64,000 nucleotides of DNA. It comes from an uncultured Phycisphaerales bacterium. Lineage in GTDB: Bacteria; Planctomycetota; Phycisphaerae; Phycisphaerales; UBA1924. The stretch lies in the NCBI GenBank assembly GCA_937871915.1, contig CALMPG010000018.1, forward strand, positions 1 through 64,000. Reading direction: 5' to 3'. This document shows, piece after piece, positions 38,671 to 47,111 of the stretch; the first letter of the stretch is position 1, and every line of letters begins with the position of its first letter. Made by a program: the position numbers and the translations under genes. Below the pieces are notes generated by a model. It did no database searches. It was not told the DNA's origin and saw nothing but the letters and a program-made list of their open reading frames with translations.

Positions 38671-39575
38671 CGGGCGGCCTCCTTCGGCGCAGCGGTCGGC
38701 TTCGGGTTGGGTTCGTACCAGCCCTGCGTGCTCACGGGCTTGCCGCACTCGGCGGATGCGGCCTTCACCGCCGCGTCGAAGTCCATGCGGTCGAATGCCT
38801 GGAGCTCGCTGCCCGGCGAGCAGTTGATGACCCGGAACCGGTGCTTGTCGAAGTGCGGGCGCAGCGCCTCGAAGCGGCGGGCCAGCGAGTCGTACAGAAC
38901 GTTGTTGTGCCGGATGGCGTTGGGTGCACGGTGTTCATCGAACGCATACCGGCGGTCGGCCGCCATTTTGAAGTCGCAGCCGAGCAGGTACACCGTGCCG
39001 AATCCCAGGTGATGCAGCAGGCGCAGGGCCACGAGCATGACGCTCCGCTTGCCGGTGATCCCGAGCGAGTCCGCGTGCTTGGCGTCGTTTCCCCACGGCA
39101 CCGAATCGCCCGTCAGGAACCGTTCATGGTCGAAGTGGTCGGCGCGGCGGAAGAACAGCACGCTGGGCATCTGCCGGACGCGGAACGCGCTGTTGCGCAT
39201 GCTGCCGTCGGGGTTCTGGATGCGGAGCCGCTTGTCCACGCAGCACGTCGGCACGAACTTCAGGATGCCCGGGTCCTTCCAGCCCGTGTCGATGAAGCGG
39301 CCGGGATCATCCACGCACGTCCAAAGCGTCGGACGATGCACGGACCAGGAGTTGTTGACGCCCATCGTGACGATGCCGCGCTTGTTGAGCTGCGTCACGT
39401 CCACCTGCGTGAGCGACGGCCCGGACAGGATCAGGAAGGCGGATCGCCCCCGGTAGAACCCCGCGAGCGAGACCGAGTCGAAGTCGGCGGTGTAGAGGCG
39501 CAGGCCGTCCCGCGCGGGCTTCCGCGCCTTCAGGCCCGCCTGGAGCGCCGCGATGTCCGACTGGTTCTCACGCAC
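38667..39575 (-). CDS. phage protein with MptE/DUF115-like fold
   Basis: The 302-residue protein has a glycine-rich opening (GRSAFLILSGPSL, about 43-55), then GIVTMGVNNSWSVHRPTLWTCVDDPGRF and a VMLVALRLLHHLGFGTVYLLGCDF region. These match the DUF115/6-hydroxymethylpterin diphosphokinase MptE-like fold, which occurs in sugar or pterin transferases and in several phage genomes. It overlaps both neighbours (eight bases with the methyltransferase, four with the Hint protein). It may modify a tail or fibre component; the substrate is unknown. Confidence 0.6.
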   Translation of the reverse strand: MRENQSDIAALQAGLKARKPARDGLRLYTADFDSVSLAGFYRGRSAFLILSGPSLTQVDVTQLNKRGIVTMGVNNSWSVHRPTLWTCVDDPGRFIDTGWKDPGILKFVPTCCVDKRLRIQNPDGSMRNSAFRVRQMPSVLFFRRADHFDHERFLTGDSVPWGNDAKHADSLGITGKRSVMLVALRLLHHLGFGTVYLLGCDFKMAADRRYAFDEHRAPNAIRHNNVLYDSLARRFEALRPHFDKHRFRVINCSPGSELQAFDRMDFDAAVKAASAECGKPVSTQGWYEPNPKPTAAPKEAAR

Positions 39576-40170
39576 AGTGGCAGCCCTCCTTGGCCGAGAA
39601 CCGCCCGACGATGTACCGCTCTTCCGCCTTCGGTGCCGTCACCGTTCCGACGCGGCCGATGCGCTCCAGCCACCACGCCAGCGGCCGCACCGTCGGGTGC
39701 AGACCCTCGCCGGCGACGGTGGTCCGGCTCGGGCGCGTGCAGATCGACAACACGAAGTGACCCCGCGGGCGTGCCACCCGCTGCATCTCCGCGAGCACCG
39801 CGTCCACATCCTCCGGGAGCAGGTGCTCCAGGGCATCGAAGCTGGTCACCACGTCGGCCACGCTGTCCAGCAGGCCGGTCTTGTGCATGGCCCGCGGGAC
39901 GTCAGCCTCGGGGAACGCGAAGTCGATGCCAAGCCCGTCGATGCCGATCCTCCGCAGCGCGCCGATGAAGTCGTTCCGCCCGCACCCGAAGTCCACCACG
40001 AAGCGGGGCTTCAGCCGCTGCACCAGCGGGAAAGCCGCAGCGCCGTGGTTGGTCGCGCCGTACCCAGTTCCGAGCACAGCGGGCCGCGCGGCCAGCGCGA
40101 CGTATTTCTTTCGCTCGTGCTCGCGGCGGGCGTCGATGGTCGGCTTGATTGGGGCGGGAGTCGTGGTCAT
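39568..40170 (-). CDS. class I SAM-dependent methyltransferase
   Basis: The 200-residue protein has motif I VVDFGCG (58-64), an acidic strand end GLGIDFAFPEA, DVVTSFDALEHL (motif II/III region) and VARPRGHFVLSICTR, as in class I methyltransferases acting on small molecules or sugars. It starts with ATGA overlap to the structural gene upstream and overlaps the MptE-like gene. With that gene it may form a pair that decorates the virion surface. A role on DNA is unlikely because no NPPY-type motif is present. Confidence 0.75.
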   Translation of the reverse strand: MTTTPAPIKPTIDARREHERKKYVALAARPAVLGTGYGATNHGAAAFPLVQRLKPRFVVDFGCGRNDFIGALRRIGIDGLGIDFAFPEADVPRAMHKTGLLDSVADVVTSFDALEHLLPEDVDAVLAEMQRVARPRGHFVLSICTRPSRTTVAGEGLHPTVRPLAWWLERIGRVGTVTAPKAEERYIVGRFSAKEGCHCA

Positions 40171-41195
40171 GCGCCTCCCTCGATGTAGATGTTGAACTTG
40201 CGATCTTCGTCGGCCGGGTCGGCGATCTCGATCAGGCTCATGGCCTCGAACACCCACACCGGCTTTCCCTTGCTGTTGCGCTCGCAGGTGAGCTGCACGC
40301 ACACGCCCTCCGGGATAGGAACGAGCTTGGGCTTGAGCGATCGCGCGGGCGGGCACTTGGGCAGCACGCCGGGGAGTTCGCACACTGGCCCCAACCCGAG
40401 CAGGCCCGCGAAGCCGGACCCAGCGTCGTAGTCGTTCATGTGGTGGGCCTCGAAGCGGTTGATCGCCAGCCGCGTCGGGTCCTCGCCGCCGCCGGGGAGC
40501 TGCGAGGACAGTCCCTCGGGCACGGGCACATACCGCAGGTAGGTGTCGCTGCCGGGATCGCCGTCGATCCGGGCCTCCACCCACGGGTAGCGCCAGCGGT
40601 TGTTCTCGGTGGGGATGGGCTGGGCCGCGCCGAGGATCGCCGTGACGCGGCCGGGTGAGGGCTGGCCCATCTCGATGACCGCCCACTTCTCGCCGGTGCC
40701 CTCTTCCTTCCACAGGATGGGAATGCCGCCCATGGGCGTGCTGGCCAGCATGGTCTCCTCGGGGGCGAGCTCGCAGGTCGTGTCCGTCTCGTTGGTGATG
40801 AAGACCCGCGCGGGCGTGACACCCGTGAGCACGCAACGGCCGAGGTCGCCCGGCTTGATCGGCTGGAGGGCCAGCACGAACGAGAGCGATGGGGACTCGT
40901 CGGTGGCATTCTCCCCGGTCAGCGGGGTGCGGCTGTGGAACGTGCGTTCCTGGTCCTCATTGTCAGGCTGGACCAGCACGCCGGTGATCGCCAGTGCGTG
41001 GTACGGCTCGATGTCGTCGTCGGAGTCGTTGCGGACCAGAACGATGCCGCGTTGCGCGGGTTCCAGCGCCGGCCCGGCGTTGGCGTTGCGCTCCCGCCGG
41101 CGCAGATCGACCGCCGCATCGACGAAGGCGTTGTACGCCGCCGCGGGGATGCGGAGGGGTTGGCCGGATCGGACTTTGCGGAACACGTCGCCCAT
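40167..41195 (-). CDS. phage structural protein, unknown (tail tip region)
   Basis: The 342-residue protein is beta-rich and acidic, without signal peptide. The N-terminus (MGDVFRKVRSGQPLRIPAAAYNAFVDAA) is a motif often seen in phage proteins downstream of the tape measure gene. No enzymatic motif is seen. It is part of the chain of overlapping late genes and is probably a tail or base component. The start at 41195 is preceded by GAGGAGACGC, a good ribosome-binding site. Confidence 0.6.
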   Translation of the reverse strand: MGDVFRKVRSGQPLRIPAAAYNAFVDAAVDLRRRERNANAGPALEPAQRGIVLVRNDSDDDIEPYHALAITGVLVQPDNEDQERTFHSRTPLTGENATDESPSLSFVLALQPIKPGDLGRCVLTGVTPARVFITNETDTTCELAPEETMLASTPMGGIPILWKEEGTGEKWAVIEMGQPSPGRVTAILGAAQPIPTENNRWRYPWVEARIDGDPGSDTYLRYVPVPEGLSSQLPGGGEDPTRLAINRFEAHHMNDYDAGSGFAGLLGLGPVCELPGVLPKCPPARSLKPKLVPIPEGVCVQLTCERNSKGKPVWVFEAMSLIEIADPADEDRKFNIYIEGGA

Positions 41196-41213
41196 GCGTC
41201 TCCTCGTGGCGGG

Positions 41214-42053
41214 TCAGATTCCCAATCCGGCAAAGCTGCCTTCGTCGTACACGCGCTCGACATACGCCGCGACCGGCCGCTTCACGATCGCGTGCGACCC
41301 CGTGTCCTCCTGGTCGGCGTACCGCACCCAGAGGTACTCCCACCCCTTCTTGCTGATGCCGCTGATGTCGCCGACGGAGATGCCGCTCGCGTTCGGGCTG
41401 GCCGCGAAGCGGAACGTGATCTCCCAGTCGTCGTCGGGATCGGTGCCGCGCCGCGCGCCCGATGCGCCGAGGAACAGGACCTCGCCCGCCTGGAACCCCT
41501 TGAACGCCCCGGAGTTCACCTTGCCGGTGAGCGTGAAGAGTGTGCCCTTGTACGAAGGCGTCACCTGGTCGTTGGTGAAGTAGTGCGTCTCGGAGAACTG
41601 GAAAACCGGGACGGTGATGTCCACGCCCTCGACGCCGTCGGCGGTGACGCCGATCGCGCCGCCGAAGTCGGGTGGCGACGAGCCCGAGGGCGCGTGCGAG
41701 GAAACGGTGTCCTTGCTCTGGGTGATGTGCTGCGTGCCGCCACCGGTGTCGAAGGAGAAGATGCTCTCGCCCGGCTCCGGGAGCGATCCGCCCTGGGCCT
41801 TCCCGTACCTGACCACCGCCTCCCACAACTCATCGCCGACGGGCTCGACGGATGTGGATTGCCGGGGCTGGCCGTCATAGGTCGCGGGGCTGGTTGTCTC
41901 GGCGGCGTTGCGGGCCGCGAGGTCGTCGTCGGTCCCGCGCACGGTGTAGACCAGTTCCGCCGAAGGGTTGTCGCCCTTGGTAGACTTGCGGCTCTCGAAC
42001 TTCTCCGTCACCGTGATCGCCACGAACGTTTCTCCTTGCGCAAACGACTGCAT
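41214..42053 (-). CDS. phage structural protein, unknown (after tape measure)
   Basis: This 279-residue protein is Ser, Thr and Gly-rich with many beta strands (FVAITVTEKFESR, GTLFTLTGKVNSGAFKGF, DWEITFRFAASP, GWEYLWVRYADQ). Its start overlaps the tape-measure stop by one base (TGATG). The position corresponds to distal tail proteins of siphophages, but no domain is recognised. GAAACGTTCGTG at the N-terminus has no export features. Confidence 0.6.
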   Translation of the reverse strand: MQSFAQGETFVAITVTEKFESRKSTKGDNPSAELVYTVRGTDDDLAARNAAETTSPATYDGQPRQSTSVEPVGDELWEAVVRYGKAQGGSLPEPGESIFSFDTGGGTQHITQSKDTVSSHAPSGSSPPDFGGAIGVTADGVEGVDITVPVFQFSETHYFTNDQVTPSYKGTLFTLTGKVNSGAFKGFQAGEVLFLGASGARRGTDPDDDWEITFRFAASPNASGISVGDISGISKKGWEYLWVRYADQEDTGSHAIVKRPVAAYVERVYDEGSFAGLGI

Positions 42054-44047
42054 CAGGCGAAGGTCAGGCCGCCGCTCTGCGCCGCTTCGGCCAGACGCTT
42101 GGTGTGCTTGGCGGTCTGCTCGGTCGCGCGGGCGGTGCGCTCGGCGGCCCCGCCGTCCGACTCGAGCCCTTGCGCCGCGCGGGCGTTGAACGTGCCCCGC
42201 ACGCTGATCCCCTTGCCGATGACCTCGCCGAGCCCTGCGAGTCGATCCTCGAACTCCGTCATCAGGTCGCGCGGCGTGCGGCCGAGGCCACGCTCGGCGT
42301 CCGCCGCCTCCCGCTTCTGGCGGGCCTGCTCGATGGCATCGGCGAGCTTCTGCTTCGCGGCGTCCAGCGCCGCCTGCGACTCCGCGAGCCCCGCCTCCGT
42401 GTTCGCCTTGAGCGCGGCCTGGGCCTCCTCAAAGTCGCGGCCGATCCCGGCGAGCGTGGCTTCATGGATGGCGGCGGCCTGCTCACGCTCGGCGGCGCGC
42501 TGACCCTCGCGCTCGGCCACGTGCCGCTGGGCCGCGCTCTCCAGTTCCGCCAGGCGGGATTCGAGTTGATCATCGACGGCCCTCTTCGCGGCGTCCACGT
42601 CGAGCCCGGAGTCGAACAAGCCCTGGATCTCCAGCATCCGCTTGGCAACCCAGGACGATGCCGACTCCCAGACCTGCTGGAAGCCGGTGGTGAAGTTGGT
42701 CCAGGTCTTGGACAGGAACGCCGTGGTCTCAATCCACGCGACTTCGAGGGCGTGGAAGACGACCTCGGCGGCGGCGAGCGCTCCGTACCACATGCCGTAG
42801 GCGGTCGAGACGAAGAACTCCTTCGCTTCGAGCCAGACCTTGTTGAGCGCGGCGACGCCCTGCTGCCAGACCACCTTGAGCGACAGCCACAGGATTTCGG
42901 CGGCGAGCGCAATGTCGCCCGCCGCGAGGGCGTCGGAGATGCCGCCGACGACCTTGGTCACCCAGTCACGCAGGCGCGTGAACTGTTCGCCGAGCCAGGC
43001 GAGGGCCTCCCCGCCGACTCCGGTAGTGACGAGGAGCACGCCGCCGAGCGCCACGATCGCGGCGATCGCCAGGCCAACGGGCGACAGAATCGCCGCGATG
43101 GCTGCCCCAATCAGGCTGAACGCGGTGCCAACGCCGCCGATAATCCCGGCGACGATGCCGAGGGTTGCGCCGATGCCCGAGACGATGTACCCCAGCGCGA
43201 CGATGGCGATGCCCGCCACGGCGACGGCCGCCGCGATCTTGAGCGCCCACACGACCATGTCCCGGTTCGCCTTGATCCAGGTGGTGATGCTCACGACGAT
43301 TCGGGTAATCCGCTCGGCGAGGTCCTTCAGCGTGGGCGCGAGCGCCCCGCCGATGGTGAACACGCCCTGCTTGAGCACCTTCCAGAGCGTGCCGAGGGCG
43401 TCGTTGAGTGCAGCAGCGTCGCGGGCGGTCTCGGTGCTGACGGTGAGGCCGAGGCGCCGGGCCTCCTCCTGCATGGCTTCAATGCCCGCAGCGCCATCGG
43501 CCATGAGCGGCAGGAGTTTCGTTCCGGCCTTGCCGAAGAGTTCCATCGCGAGCGCAGCGCGGAGAGCGGGGTCGCGCACCTGCGAGATGCGCTCCGCCAG
43601 GACCTTGAACTGCTCGTCTGGTGATAGCCCGGCCAACTGCGCGGCGCTCAGCCCGAGCCGCCCGAGCGCCTCCGCCGCGGACGCCGACCCTTGCGCCGCG
43701 CCCGCCAATGTCCGCTGCATGTTCCGCAGGCCGGACTCGAGCGTCTCCAGATCGGTGCCGGAGAGGTCTGCTGCGAATCCCAACTCGGACAGGGCCTCCA
43801 CGCTCACGCCGGTCCGCTGGCTCATCTTGTCGAGCATGTCGCCCGTGTCGGAGAAGGCCTTGGCGGTGCCGAGCAGCGCCGTCACCGCCGCCGTGCCGAT
43901 TCCCGCGAGCCGGGTGCCGACCGACCGGACGCCAGCCCCGAAGGCTTCGAGCTGCTTCTGGGCGCGGCGAAGCCCCGCGGTGAGCTTGTCGCTCACGCCG
44001 AGTTCGACGAACGCCCGTCCAGCCCGGATGCCACGAGTGTCGGCCAC
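42053..44047 (-). CDS. phage tail tape measure protein
   Basis: The 664-residue protein is of the TP901-type tape measure family: N-terminal VELGVSDKLTAGLRRAQKQLEAFGAGVRSVGTRLAGIG, the MSQRTGVSVEALSELGFAADLSGTDLETLESGLRNM module, then hydrophobic membrane-active segments (about 268-345) and a long charged helical region (about 480-590). It sets tail length and helps DNA entry; 664 residues predict a tail near 100 nm by the usual rule of 0.15 nm per residue. It follows the assembly-chaperone pair, as in lambda. Confidence 0.87.
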   Translation of the reverse strand: MADTRGIRAGRAFVELGVSDKLTAGLRRAQKQLEAFGAGVRSVGTRLAGIGTAAVTALLGTAKAFSDTGDMLDKMSQRTGVSVEALSELGFAADLSGTDLETLESGLRNMQRTLAGAAQGSASAAEALGRLGLSAAQLAGLSPDEQFKVLAERISQVRDPALRAALAMELFGKAGTKLLPLMADGAAGIEAMQEEARRLGLTVSTETARDAAALNDALGTLWKVLKQGVFTIGGALAPTLKDLAERITRIVVSITTWIKANRDMVVWALKIAAAVAVAGIAIVALGYIVSGIGATLGIVAGIIGGVGTAFSLIGAAIAAILSPVGLAIAAIVALGGVLLVTTGVGGEALAWLGEQFTRLRDWVTKVVGGISDALAAGDIALAAEILWLSLKVVWQQGVAALNKVWLEAKEFFVSTAYGMWYGALAAAEVVFHALEVAWIETTAFLSKTWTNFTTGFQQVWESASSWVAKRMLEIQGLFDSGLDVDAAKRAVDDQLESRLAELESAAQRHVAEREGQRAAEREQAAAIHEATLAGIGRDFEEAQAALKANTEAGLAESQAALDAAKQKLADAIEQARQKREAADAERGLGRTPRDLMTEFEDRLAGLGEVIGKGISVRGTFNARAAQGLESDGGAAERTARATEQTAKHTKRLAEAAQSGGLTFA

Positions 44048-44050
44048 CGA

Positions 44051-44482
44051 TCAGGCTCCCTTCCGAATGGAGTTCCGCCACAAGAGCGGCAACTTCGGCC
44101 GCTCCTTCTCCAGCGCGGGGGCCATGTACGGCCGCGCGGCGATCTTGACCTTCTGCGACGTGAGCCGCCCGCCTCGCCGACGGAACACGACCGTGTCGCC
44201 GCCATACTCCAGCACGTTGGGCGCGATGCTCTTCTTGAACCCAACGGGGCCGACGACGACGGAGTCGCTCGCCTTGTCGTACCCGAAGAGGATCAGGCGG
44301 CGCAGGCTCCCCTCGTGCGAGTGGGGAGGCTTGCCCGCGGGCGCGGACCCTTTGCGCTTGCGGATGCTCGTGCGGGCCGCCGTGCGGATGAACGCGCCGG
44401 CTTTGCTGAGCACCTTCCGCTTGGCCCCATCGACCGCGCGGATCACTACCGCGCGGTCGAAGAACATGTCTTTGATCCGCAT
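44051..44482 (-). CDS. HK97 gp10/virion-morphogenesis-like protein
   Basis: The 143-residue protein is basic, with KAGAFIRTAARTSIRKRKGSAPAGKPPHSHEGSLRRLILFGYD and the C-terminal RPYMAPALEKERPKL, which is typical of HK97 gp10-like or virion-morphogenesis proteins at the head-tail junction. The start at 44482 was chosen because it follows the lipoprotein stop after five bases. Its place between the lipoprotein gene and the tape measure gene is unusual for that family, which normally lies closer to the tail tube. Confidence 0.6.
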   Translation of the reverse strand: MRIKDMFFDRAVVIRAVDGAKRKVLSKAGAFIRTAARTSIRKRKGSAPAGKPPHSHEGSLRRLILFGYDKASDSVVVGPVGFKKSIAPNVLEYGGDTVVFRRRGGRLTSQKVKIAARPYMAPALEKERPKLPLLWRNSIRKGA

Positions 44483-44487
44483 GGTGA

Positions 44488-44973
44488 TCACGCGCCGCTC
44501 CCGCCCGGGCTGCCACCGGCGAGGCCGCTGCCCTTCTCCAGGCCCTTGTTGAACGACGCCTCCTTTTCCTTGCGGAGACGGCCCGAGCCGATGAACAGGC
44601 CCACGATCCCGGTAAGCGCGGGCAGTGCCGGGCCGAGTACCGGAAGGCCCGCCACGGTGGGGCCGACGGTGTCGAGGGCGGACAGCGTGAGCTGGCTGAA
44701 CAGGCCACGGAGCTCGCCGGCCCGCTCGATGTTGCCCTTCCACTGCGCGCCAGTGGTCTGCGTCCCGTTGAACCAGTTCTGGTACTCGACCTCGGCCTCG
44801 TTCAGGCTGAGCGTGGACGGCAGTCCCGTGGTCTGCTGGATGGTGTTGGGAGTCTTGACCTTCACGAGGTCGCCCAGATCGAAGCCCGCGCACGAAGCGA
44901 GCACGAGCGCCATGAGCAGCAGGCCGACGAGGTAGACGTAGTGGCGGGTGGAAAGCGAACTGAGGAACTTCAT
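44488..44973 (-). CDS. phage-encoded lipoprotein
   Basis: The 161-residue protein has a lipoprotein signal peptide with hydrophobic core YLVGLLLMALVLA and lipobox LASC (Cys 28), so it should be lipid-anchored after export. The body is small and polar; a second hydrophobic stretch (VAGLPVLGPALPALTGIVGLFIGSG, about 107-131) is followed by a basic turn RLRKEKE. It could be a superinfection-exclusion lipoprotein, a spanin-like protein or a membrane-bound tail-assembly factor. It overlaps the upstream gene by four bases. Confidence 0.7.
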   Translation of the reverse strand: MKFLSSLSTRHYVYLVGLLLMALVLASCAGFDLGDLVKVKTPNTIQQTTGLPSTLSLNEAEVEYQNWFNGTQTTGAQWKGNIERAGELRGLFSQLTLSALDTVGPTVAGLPVLGPALPALTGIVGLFIGSGRLRKEKEASFNKGLEKGSGLAGGSPGGSGA

Positions 44974-45188
44974 CCGTGGGCCTCCTTGGGAACTTTGCCG
45001 TCGATGAACACGTCCTTGAGGACCGACACGCCGACCGGGATGGGCCGGTGGCGCTTGGCGAAGGGGTCGAAGTCGGTTGGGTTCAGTCGGCGGGATCGCT
45101 TGGGATCGCGGTGGATGTTGGCGACGAGCGCCATGACGGCTGAGGCGATCGACCAGTCGTGACGCTGCCTGCCGTCGAGCATCGCCAC
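44970..45188 (-). CDS. tail assembly chaperone T-like frame
   Basis: From the GTG at 45188 this frame gives 72 residues (MLDGRQRHDWSIASAVMALVANIHR). It has family sense further upstream: CWQLVHQCAGILGIDPGPLTLRDLVAM is encoded in the same frame back to about 45300, overlapping the end of the previous gene in the -1 frame. The segment LGIDPGPLTLRDL is typical of gpT-like tail assembly chaperones. Expression by -1 frameshifting from the G-like gene is therefore likely, as in lambda G/GT; no classic slippery heptamer was found. Confidence 0.65.
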   Translation of the reverse strand: MAMLDGRQRHDWSIASAVMALVANIHRDPKRSRRLNPTDFDPFAKRHRPIPVGVSVLKDVFIDGKVPKEAHG

Positions 45189-45202
45189 GAGATCACGGAG
45201 CG

Positions 45203-45706
45203 TCAGGGGGCCGGGGTCGATGCCGAGGATTCCGGCGCACTGGTGGACGAGTTGCCAGCAGTCGCTTCCGGTGATGCTTCTGCCAGCAGGCGGTCTGCCA
45301 ACTTGTCCAGCGCCCCGCTGTCGAGCTTCTTCTCGACCAGGTCCCGCGCCCGGTCCATCACCTTCCGCGTGGCCTGGAGCACCCGCCCGAGGTTGGCCCT
45401 GTCCCTCGGGCTCGGGCAGAAACCCACGAGTTCATCCAGCACCGCCATCGTCGCGGCGTCGATCGCATCACCGGCCATCGCACGTCCGAACTCCTCGTCG
45501 CCGATGTTCCGCCCGTCTGCCTCCGGTTTGCAGATCGCGTACACCACATCGCACAGCAGGACGGGGTCGCGGATCAGTTTCTCGATCAGCGTCCCCTCGA
45601 TGACCTGCATGAGGTCCTCGCCGGTAAGCCCGCGCACGCGCTTGATGGCGGTGACGTTGATGTCCACCGACCACAGCCGACCCTCGTTGTCCTTGAACGT
45701 CCGCAT
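45203..45706 (-). CDS. tail assembly chaperone G-like protein
   Basis: The 167-residue protein begins MRTFKDNEGRLWSVDINVTAIKRVRGLTGEDLM, typical of phage tail assembly chaperones. It has a helical body and a short Ser, Ala and Pro-rich tail that coincides with the region where the -1 frame encodes the T-like domain. It follows the tail tube gene by 15 bp and precedes the tape measure, as expected for a chaperone of tape measure folding. The start has AAGGAGGTC upstream. Confidence 0.75.
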   Translation of the reverse strand: MRTFKDNEGRLWSVDINVTAIKRVRGLTGEDLMQVIEGTLIEKLIRDPVLLCDVVYAICKPEADGRNIGDEEFGRAMAGDAIDAATMAVLDELVGFCPSPRDRANLGRVLQATRKVMDRARDLVEKKLDSGALDKLADRLLAEASPEATAGNSSTSAPESSASTPAP

Positions 45707-45721
45707 TGATGACCTCCTTGC

Positions 45722-46150
45722 TTAGCCGCCGATCCATGAAGGTGCCGTCGCCGAGTACGTCACCTTCGCCGTGACGGACACGGTGATCGCCTCCTCCAGC
45801 GCCTCGTTGCGCGAGAAGTTCGTGATGGAGAAGTCGGCCTGGAGACCCTGTCCGCTGGTCTCGTCGAGGATCTGGAAGCCGATGGGGTCGTTGCCGAAGA
45901 ATGCGTTCTTGATGGCGGTGAACCCGGCGTCGTCGGTGTCCCAGACCATCTGTAATTCGACGCTGGCCGATTTGAGCGTGGCGACGGTGGCCCGCCAGCC
46001 GCTGTTGGCGCGGGTCGTCACGTCCGCTTCGCCCGCTTCGAGGCTCAGCGTCACATCGCGCGTGTTGCCGAGGACCACCCAGGCCCCGCCGCCCGCCTGC
46101 CCGCCGACCTTGTAGAGCAGCTGGGCTTCCATGCCGAGTTTGATCGCCAT
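45722..46150 (-). CDS. phage major tail tube protein
   Basis: The 142-residue protein is beta-rich and fits the tail tube family of siphophages: WVVLGNTRDVTLSLEAGEADVTTRANSGWRATVATLKSASVELQMVWD, then GFQILDETSGQGLQADFSITNFSRNEALEEAITVSVTAKVTY. The segment VTTRANSGWRA is the usual signature. Its position between the minor head-tail genes and the chaperone pair agrees with gene V of lambda. The upstream sequence CAGGAGGAACGAC is a strong ribosome-binding site for this highly expressed protein. Confidence 0.85.
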   Translation of the reverse strand: MAIKLGMEAQLLYKVGGQAGGGAWVVLGNTRDVTLSLEAGEADVTTRANSGWRATVATLKSASVELQMVWDTDDAGFTAIKNAFFGNDPIGFQILDETSGQGLQADFSITNFSRNEALEEAITVSVTAKVTYSATAPSWIGG

Positions 46151-46165
46151 TGTCGTTCCTCCTGC

Positions 46166-46423
46166 CTATCCGGCCGTGTGCCCGACCACGAATGCCACAT
46201 CGCCCGACTTGCTCCGCACATAGATGTCCGCCAGGTTGACCCGCTCGAACGGGAACTGCACGCCCGCCGGCACCGGGATCTCAATGCCCTTGCCGTCGGA
46301 GAGCGTCATGGGCTGCGTGTTCGTGTGCGCCGCCATGAGCGTGAACGTCGCCACCAGCGGCGTCTCTGAGAGCGGCCTGTCGCTCTCCTCGAGCTCCACC
46401 TTGATGAACACGATGTTCCGCAC
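46166..46423 (-). CDS. small phage beta protein, unknown
   Basis: This 85-residue protein starts with GTG at 46423, two bases after the upstream stop. It is made of strands (IVFIKVELEESD, VATFTLMAAHT, FERVNLADIYVRS, DVAFVVGHTAG), a pattern of phage proteins next to the tail tube gene. No signal peptide. It could be a head-tail or tube-associated protein; no family is named with confidence. Confidence 0.55.
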   Translation of the reverse strand: MRNIVFIKVELEESDRPLSETPLVATFTLMAAHTNTQPMTLSDGKGIEIPVPAGVQFPFERVNLADIYVRSKSGDVAFVVGHTAG

Positions 46424-46425
46424 GG

Positions 46426-46857
46426 CTACCTCCGCACCCGGTAGGTGACGCTCAACACGCTCGTGAACACCCGGTGCTGCTCCAGCGACTCGCTCGACAC
46501 CACCGGCTCGTGGGCGATACCCGCCCAGGCCGCCTCCGGTGCGTCCGGCAGCCGCTTCAGGCGCAGGTGGTCGGTGATCTCCTCGACCAGGTCGAGCAGC
46601 GCATCGATCTCGCCGTCCGCACCGTCGGCGGGGAGCTTCTTCTGCACGCCGACATCGATCACGCACTCGAACACGCTGCTATCGCGGCTGGCGGCTGAAA
46701 TGCCGACCGTCCTGGGCACGACTGAGACACGCAGTTCGGCCAAGTCCTCCAGCGTGAACGCGGGCTGGTACATCCGCGCGGCGTTCACCGGCTGGGAGAA
46801 CGTCCCGGCATTGATGTGCGCGGCGACGGCGTCGGCGATGGCGGCGATGGTGCTCAT
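46426..46857 (-). CDS. phage tail terminator-like protein
   Basis: The 143-residue protein begins with IAAIADAVAAHINAGTFSQPVNAARMYQPAFTLEDL, the build of gpU/tail-completion or minor tail proteins, and has a C-terminal strand pair RVFTSVLSVTYRVRR. Its place upstream of the tail tube matches the tail terminator of lambda-like phages. It overlaps the small membrane protein gene by four bases. Confidence 0.65.
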   Translation of the reverse strand: MSTIAAIADAVAAHINAGTFSQPVNAARMYQPAFTLEDLAELRVSVVPRTVGISAASRDSSVFECVIDVGVQKKLPADGADGEIDALLDLVEEITDHLRLKRLPDAPEAAWAGIAHEPVVSSESLEQHRVFTSVLSVTYRVRR

Positions 46858-47111
46858 TGGCGGGCCTCCAGCGCCGCGTTCAGGCCCGCCACCTTGCCCT
46901 CGAGGTAGGAGACGCGCCGCTCCATCGCCTGGTAGTCGGCCCGGATCGAGCGAGCCTCGCCGATGAACTCGTCGAGCCGCTTCTCGACCTGCTGGAGCTT
47001 GGTGGTGACCACGCCCCACTGGATGGTCATCGCGCCGGCGGCGAGCACCACGGTGACGAGCACGCCCGCCCACCTCGCCTTGGTCCCGTTCTGGCCGTTC
47101 CCGTTGGTCAC
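46854..47111 (-). CDS. small membrane protein with coiled coil
   Basis: The 85-residue protein has one membrane segment (about 14-35, WAGVLVTVVLAAGAMTIQWGVV) followed by a coiled coil (KLQQVEKRLDEFIGEARSIRADYQAMERRVSYLEGKVAGLNAAL). This build is like XhlA-type hemolysin or holin-associated proteins. In the middle of the head-tail genes it might instead act in lysis control or anchor assembly at the membrane. It overlaps both neighbours (ATGA each), so it is a real gene. Confidence 0.65.
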   Translation of the reverse strand: MTNGNGQNGTKARWAGVLVTVVLAAGAMTIQWGVVTTKLQQVEKRLDEFIGEARSIRADYQAMERRVSYLEGKVAGLNAALEARQ

